A stretch of DNA of 64,000 nucleotides from Chlamydoabsidia padenii (lineage: Eukaryota > Mucoromycota > Mucoromycetes > Mucorales > Cunninghamellaceae): NCBI GenBank assembly GCA_025330725.1, contig JAIWND010000002.1:1978501-2042500 (forward strand), written 5' to 3'. The position numbers and the translations under genes were made by a program. The notes beneath the pieces are model-generated. The model was given only the letters and a program-made list of their open reading frames with translations, was not told the origin of the DNA and made no database searches. Numbering within the stretch: position 1 is the stretch's first letter; every line of letters starts with the position of its first letter. Shown here one piece after another: positions 58,804 to 64,000 of the stretch.

Positions 58804-60340
58804 CTTTTATGTATTGTTTGTCGTTTGAATTCTAGAAAAAAAGATAAGCATATTATTAATATCAGGTGTATGTCTTGACCCCCTTCTTTCCTCCCTGTTC
58901 GTCTCACCACAACCCCTTTTAGTGTAGTTATAGAATGTGGACACGATTGACTTACCTTCACACGGTATAACGAGGATGAGCCAAAGGCCACTGACAGGCT
59001 TGAAGAAGGAATAAATAAGAAGGTAAAAGTTTGAAGTAAGTTTAAAGTGGTGACTAATTCGATGGTTAATGGACTAGTAATAAAGAAGAAAAGAAGAAGG
59101 ACGTTAGTTTCTATTTTCTGCAAGTTTTTTTTCTGACTTTTTTTTTTCAGTTTCAGTGAAACCAAAGGAATGGACTTACCTGTATAGGGGTGTATACAAA
59201 AGAGTTTGGGTAAGATTGACTAACAAGGAAGAAGTAACTTGTGTAAATAGATTAGGTGATATGTATATATAAGAATAAAGAAAAAAGAATAAAGAAAAAA
59301 GGCTACTAAAGGAAAATAGAAGAAGAGAAGAAAGAAAGGAAAAAGAAAGAAAAAAGGGAAAGGAGGGATAGAAACTCAGTAGCGTAATAGGGACGAGTCA
59401 CACACTTTTTTTTTTTTTTTTTTTTTCCCTTAGTGCCAAATGATTTGATCCAATCATTCCGATCCCCATCAATGACATAACTATCAAAGAAGTTGACCAG
59501 AGTGAGAGAAGCCTTGCATAAAACTTTTTTAAGGTTTTGATTGACTAAATAGTAACACACAAGAAAAAGAAAAAAAAATTCATGTACATAGTCAAGCTAG
59601 CTCTTCTCAAGTAGTGAATGACAAGAAGCCCCCTTATTTTACCTGATTTGGTGATTGGTAGACATATCCTTCCTTTTAATATAAACATCACCATTCTTTT
59701 ACCCTTTCTTCTTTATAGTTTGCACACTTCCCTTTTCATTTCGAATGTGTAACTTCGCGGAGAAAGAGTATATGCGTAAGATTTCAAATCCCGCTTTCAA
59801 ATCCCGATTATTTTCCTTTTGCAAAGGAAAAACTCGGGTTTGCCGTTACATCATCGCTCTCTTTTTTTTTTTTTCTGCCAAGGACAAAGATATCTTTATT
59901 TGTATCTTCTTCAAGAACACAAAGATGGCGATTACAGAAAATGCACTTGTGGGGGGGGAGGCAATCAAAATTTATTGTCCCTCTCCTAACAAGACAGGGT
60001 CAAAGTCGGTCGATCATCACATTTAGGCGGCATTTTAAATATTGACGACGGTAGATCTTTTTCATGTATTATATGTAAGAAGTACCCCCTTATCATCATT
60101 TGGTATCATTATTATTTACATTATCATCATCATTTTATTAATATAAAAAAAAAAGAAGGGGATTGGGATCTAAATGTCTACTGTACATATTAAAAGAGAT
60201 AGAATAGGTTGGGGAGGGGAGATTAGATATCATTCAAAAAGAGGACAATATCACTAGATTTAGTATATAAACATTAAAAGAGGAGAGGGGGGGCAAAGAA
60301 GGTATAAAAACTAATTAACAAAAGGAAAGGGGGGGAAGAG
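58804..60340. other. 5' leader of the FYRN/FYRC gene and intergenic DNA
   Basis: Minus-strand splice sites at 58832/58955 and about 59074/59179 suggest a spliced 5' UTR. Beyond it are poly-T at 59407-59426, the tandem motif pair at 59782-59806, and the 3' flank of the Hal5-type kinase. Frames seen here are short and homopolymer-driven. No further gene supported. Confidence 0.5.
59782..59806 (+). promoter_or_regulatory. Tandem pair of the dispersed motif
   Basis: Two identical exact copies of TTTCAAATCCCG at 59782-59793 and 59795-59806 separated by a single C, about 1 kb upstream of the FYRN/FYRC coding start. Given the spliced leader this may be close to its transcription start. Confidence 0.5.
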
Positions 60341-62057
60341 TTATTCTGTTTGACATGACTTGATCTTGCTAAACCATTCATTCTTGAAGATTTCCGAGGT
60401 ATGTATCCGCTTGTCACCAGAAGGATCCAAAAGTCGATAGATGAGTTTCTTCGAAGCAAAGTCCAAATCTTCCAATACGTCGTATCCACCTTCTTTTGCC
60501 TTTTTCTTGATAGTTTCTTTAGCCTTGAGTACACTGATTTCCCTTTCAAGTTGTAATACAGAGAGATCCGATGATAATCCATCCACCATTGTCGAACCAT
60601 CTGGCGCAATTGCTGATTCTTGTTGTTGTTGTTGCTGTAGCTGTAGTTGCTGTCTTCGTAAAGATCGTTCCCTTTTTGCATTTTCCCTTTCTTCATCCAC
60701 CAGGCGTCTAAATTTGAGATACCGATCGTAAGCTTCGTCTTCACCTTGTTTGGCAATGTTCCAAATATGAGTACCAGTCCGCATTGCTAGATAGATAATA
60801 CCACAGCTCCAAATATCCACCTTGCGCGCATCGTATTCGTCTTGAATGAATTCTTCCGGAGCAATGTAAGGTTCAGAGCCCACGAGACCTTTACTTTTAT
60901 GAATGATCGGTTGTCCTTGTGCATCAGGTCCTTCCCACGCCACCCGAAAGCATTCTGCCGAGCCAAAGTCACTAATCTTGAGACACCCTGTAGAAGTCAA
61001 AAGAAGATTCTCTATATAAAGTAATGGGAGAAAGGACAAGTTAATAGGATTTATATCAGCACATCTTCTTTTTCTTTTTACCTGGTTTGAGATCCCGATG
61101 TGCAATCCCCATACTGTGAATATAGTCTACACCACAAATAAGTTGCTTGAAGAAACAATTGGCTTCGGCTATTTGAAGACCACCATAAGAACATTCATAA
61201 ATAACGTTGAAGAGGTCACCACCGTCACAGTATCCCATCACTTGACAATACATGGAGGAAGTATCGTTCAGAGGCAACAAATCCAGTGTATCGATCACAT
61301 TGATATGATGAAGAGTTGAGGCAATACAGAATTCAGATGTCAGGCGTTTAACATAACTTTTTGTTGATTCAGAGCTTCGTTTTCGGAATTCCTACATGAT
61401 CAAAAAGAAGAAGGATTAGTAAAACATAGTCCATCTACTTTTATCCCTTCTTTTTACCTTGACTGCATATAATTGTTCTTTTGAATCAGGTGTATCCTTT
61501 TTATGTGCCACCCGGACAACCCCAAAAGCACCACGACCGATGACTTCTTGACAATCACCCCATTTTTGAGCAAAAGACGAGGTAGAGGGCTTCCGTTGTA
61601 GTGTAGCATCAATCGCCGCCCGTTCTTCAACCAAATCAGGTGCCAAAGAAGATTGACCATCAGGAGAAGTATGTGCTGGTTGTTTCTTGTCACCGCCCCA
61701 ACCACGTCGAATCGATTTATCGAGCTGTATGAGTCCATCCACCAATCCTGTAAACCGACTTGGCGCCGGCATAGTCAAGTGATGAGTATGACTTGAATCT
61801 TCATTCACATGGAATCGACCATGAGAAACTGCTGCTGTTGTTGTTGTTGTTGTAGCGACTGGTAAAGGATGTGATTTTGTTGTGGCAGGAGAAGAAGGTG
61901 GAGTTTGGTGGTTGGAAAGTTGATCTTGTTGAGGTAAGGGTATCGCACCAGGTAAGGTGTTGGCATTGTTCAAGGTGGGATTTTGTCGTTTATTAGTTGA
62001 TTTATCCATAGTTGATCGATGGACATCTTTGTGGAATATGCTTTGGAAGAATCCCAT
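60341..62057 (-). CDS. Hal4/Hal5-type Ser/Thr protein kinase (NPR/HAL family)
   Basis: Three exons (61458..62057, 61082..61391, 60341..61011) encode 526 aa. Residues 1-160 are low complexity (S/T/P/Q-rich). The kinase domain begins CQEVIGRGAFGVVRVAHKK with Lys200 in YAVK, then HRDLKPEN from 298, DFG at 318-320 and GLVGSEPYIAPEEF. The SEPYIAPEEF text, the DARKVDIWSCGIIYLAM helix and the tail (LLDPSGDKRIHTSEIFKNEW) are typical of the fungal Sat4/Hal5 family, which stabilises K+ and nutrient transporters at the plasma membrane. A charged, Gln-rich insertion (RRQQLQLQQQQ) lies in the C-lobe. Start MGFFQSIF is the first ATG of the frame. It is plausible but unproven that it affects cation transporters such as the CorA protein encoded in this window. 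Confidence 0.93.
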
Positions 62058-62145
62058 GTGGTAGAGGTTATATCCCAAGAGGGGGAAGTTGAAGAAAAAA
62101 AAAGAAAGAAAAAAATTTCTCTTTCCTCTCCTCTTAAAGAGCGAC

Positions 62146-62146
<1 letters not shown>

Positions 62147-62201
<55 letters not shown>
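62147..62201 (+). repeat. Poly-A tract
   Basis: 55 consecutive A, about 90 bp upstream of the Hal5-type kinase start; as poly-T on the coding strand it resembles the T-rich leaders of other genes here. Confidence 0.95.
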
Positions 62202-62204
<3 letters not shown>

Positions 62205-62376
62205 GGGTTTTTAAAATAAATCGCTCATTCAAGTGACACTTTCGATTATGGAAGAACGATCTCTGGCCAATCAAATAAAAGAATGCGGTCTCCCTTCCTC
62301 CCTCTTTATGCAACCTCTTCACGCAATCGGTACGTTGGCTTCACTTGGATTATGTGTTTAAAAGAAAAGGTCCATT

Positions 62377-62388
62377 CGGGATTTGAAA
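62377..62388 (-). promoter_or_regulatory. Dispersed motif TTTCAAATCCCG
   Basis: Exact motif about 320 bp upstream of the Hal5-type kinase. Confidence 0.4.
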
Positions 62389-63131
62389 TCAGGCAGTTTG
62401 TAAAATATACGAGTGGGTTCCAATCGACCAAAAAAGCCTCTTTGTTTGTAAGGTTCCCTTGATTTACATTTCTGGGTCTGCTGATACTCTCCATAATCAA
62501 GTGGTGGCACATTTACAAATAAAGTTTTTGGTAAAAGAAAGAGTATATAATCGTGTCGATAACTGTACAACAGTTGATCTTTGGTGTACTATACAGCATA
62601 TTCACTAGATGAATCGAGTGCTAGACGCAAGAGTACATATCACTCAATGTCTAACAGCCTAAAGAAATAACTTTTTGAATCATTTTTTTTTATTTGTTGC
62701 TTGTGCTCGAACTCGGTTAGTTTGTATATTTTAGTTCAAGGATGATGAGGTTCCAGGGACCCGAAGGAGCGGGTTTTTAAAATTAGCATGAATTTCGTTT
62801 CTACTCTTGTCAAGACAATAGAGTCCAACATGCATGAATATATTGCTAATTGAAAGAGTCTAATGCTTAAACATTATAGTACCAATAAAAAAGAAAAAAG
62901 AAAGTATGAATGATCATGCAACTCCTCAGTCAACATCATCCTCTTACCATCATGATATGTGATTTAACGTCAATGTGATATTTTATCATAGACTAGCAGT
63001 ATGCAAAACTATGTATGACCACCTTATGTGATCCTATCGAAGTAGCATTTCAAGTTTATTATTATATCAGTCTTTGTTTATTGAATGTGACCCGCCGATC
63101 CCATAGAAAAAAAGGGTAATAGTTGAGCATG

Positions 63132-63143
63132 CGGGATTTGAAA
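63132..63143 (-). promoter_or_regulatory. Dispersed motif TTTCAAATCCCG
   Basis: Exact motif, about 490 bp upstream of the partial gene at 63627. Confidence 0.4.
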
Positions 63144-63288
63144 CCCTTTAAAGGCGGAAAATGAAAAATGATTCATGCAAAAAAGACAACTTCTCGCAAA
63201 GGGCACCAAGTAACAAGGTCAAACAACTGGGGTAAGCTAATTTGGGTGGAGGGAAAGGAAATTGGACCCCAAAGATGATGGTACTGGA

Positions 63289-63300
63289 CGGGATTTGAAA
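63289..63300 (-). promoter_or_regulatory. Dispersed motif TTTCAAATCCCG
   Basis: Exact motif, about 330 bp upstream of the partial gene at 63627; identical to the copy at 63132. Confidence 0.4.
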
Positions 63301-63626
63301 CAGGTACAATGACTTTTTTCACTCTGTAATTCAAAGAACACAATATATCGTACCACGAAGAAAAGACCAAAACAGTTATGTAAAAGTAGTGGCACGAGAA
63401 GAAAGATTGCAAGTGATTTTATCTTTGTGATAATACAAAGCCTCGTTCAATATAAACAAGCCCACATAGGTTGACAGCCAAAATTGGTTGCAGGGTTTTT
63501 AAATTTTTCAACCCCCGATATAAAATTTTCAATCTCTTGGCTCACCTCCTTTTCTTTCCTTTCCTTTCTATTAAATTATCCACCGTCAACCTCGTTACAT
63601 CACTCAACATAGACACAAACCTGGCC

Positions 63627-64000
63627 ATGACCAAATACCAACAAGTAAGTAGATATTGTTTTACTTACAGTGGATTACAAAACACTGACAACATGGATTA
63701 GTTATCAAGCTTAGAAGATACCCCTATCATCACAAACAGCAATCTCTCTTCAACATCCCAAGGCCATATAAACGACTTAGAAGCAGCTTTTAACGAGAAC
63801 CTCCAAGAAGAAGAAGAATCTACAGAAACACAACGACTGATTCCTTCACCACCATCACCAATAGCACCGACTTTATCAACTACACCACTCCCTTATTCTA
63901 ATGGTCACTCCTCGTCTCACCCACTATCAGTATCTACTAACGATGGTGTTTTTGCAAACATGTCTGCGAAACCAGAATCTGGTAATGATAAAAAAGAAGA
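63627..64000 (+). CDS. 5' end of an unidentified gene, cut by the window edge
   Basis: Two coding exons are visible: 63627..63644 (18 nt, MTKYQQ) and 63702..63981, then a donor GTAATG leading out of the window. The 99 visible residues are acidic and S/T/P-rich (DLEAAFNENLQEEEESTETQRLIPSPPSP), with no domain. Such N-termini with an acidic ETQRLIP dileucine-like signal are common on vacuolar and endosomal membrane transporters, so a membrane protein may follow; this is a guess. The second intron acceptor was chosen because the earlier AG at 63670 leads to a stop. Confidence 0.6.

Larger units (their letters stand above)
62058..63626. other. Intergenic region
   Basis: 1.6 kb upstream of two divergent genes. 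It has a 55-nt poly-A run at 62147-62201 followed by GGCGGG, exact motifs at 62377, 63132 and 63289, and motif-like GCGGGTTTTTAAAAT text at 62770 and CCCCCGATATAAAATT at 63513. Small frames at 62306-62570 and 63173-63412 show no recognisable product. No gene supported. Confidence 0.55.

Noticed and set aside
59306..59560. 84-codon minus-strand frame next to the FYRN/FYRC leader
   Set aside because: Half of it is poly-Lys/poly-Phe from homopolymers.
62147..62201. Poly-A tract as the tail of a retroposon
   Set aside because: No repeat body or target-site duplication adjoins it, and comparable A/T runs occur in introns and leaders throughout.
1317..63300. The dispersed motif as a Pol III B box (GGTTCAAATCC)
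   Set aside because: Many copies read TTTTAAA or TTTGAAA and lack the essential GTTC, no A box or tRNA-like fold accompanies them, and the only true B box I found is in the tRNA at 11664.
1..64000. CRISPR arrays, phage genes, operon-like defence clusters
   Set aside because: No regularly spaced repeats with unique spacers, no ribosome-binding-site organised operons; all genes are intron-bearing eukaryotic genes.

Overview
The window looks like nuclear DNA of an early-diverging filamentous fungus, most likely Mucoromycota. This is inferred from the intron-dense genes (introns mostly 45-100 nt, GTAAG donors), the fungal orthologue set (LAMMER kinase, Kre9/Knh-like secreted protein, Alr/Mnr2-type CorA, Hal5-type kinase, URB1, SAM50), AT-rich intergenic DNA full of homopolymers and microsatellites, and low-complexity N/Q/S/T-rich protein segments. 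There are no bacterial operons, no CRISPR array, no rRNA and no intact transposase or reverse transcriptase. All exon structures were spliced by hand from GT-AG (once GC-AG) sites with phase checked; every full-length model closes in frame.

Layout. 0-10 kb: orphan ABC ATPase (-), LAMMER kinase (+), Kre9/Knh-like secreted protein (+), a doubtful small gene (-), CorA Mg transporter (+). 10-18 kb: a repeat cluster, an intron-containing tRNA-Ile(UAU) (-), condensin SMC2 (+), a small Cys-rich protein (-). 19-28 kb: a predicted pseudokinase (-), an M28B peptidase of the PSMA/transferrin-receptor type (+), Sec63 (+). 28-38 kb: an Atg10-like relic (-), a low-complexity protein (+), an STE20-type kinase (+), ribosomal eS19 (-), an ambiguous transcription unit. 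38-46 kb: DHA2-type MFS transporter (+), ARP2 (+), a type II LEA2-like membrane protein (-). 46-55 kb: URB1/NPA1 (-) divergent from SAM50 (+). 56-64 kb: an FYRN/FYRC protein (-), a Hal4/Hal5-type kinase (-), and the 5' end of a further gene (+).

The genes are mostly unrelated housekeeping functions (chromosome condensation, ER import, ribosome biogenesis, mitochondrial outer-membrane assembly, actin nucleation, cation transport and its kinase control). I do not see a dedicated multi-gene system. The most notable unexplained signal is a dispersed 12-bp motif, consensus NTTNAAA[T/C][C/G]CCG, found 23 times on both strands, almost only between genes and often 80-200 bp upstream of start codons; about 0.5 would be expected by chance. 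Next in interest are the decayed Atg10-like locus, the inverted-repeat-bounded duplication next to the tRNA, and the kinase-like gene lacking the catalytic Asp.
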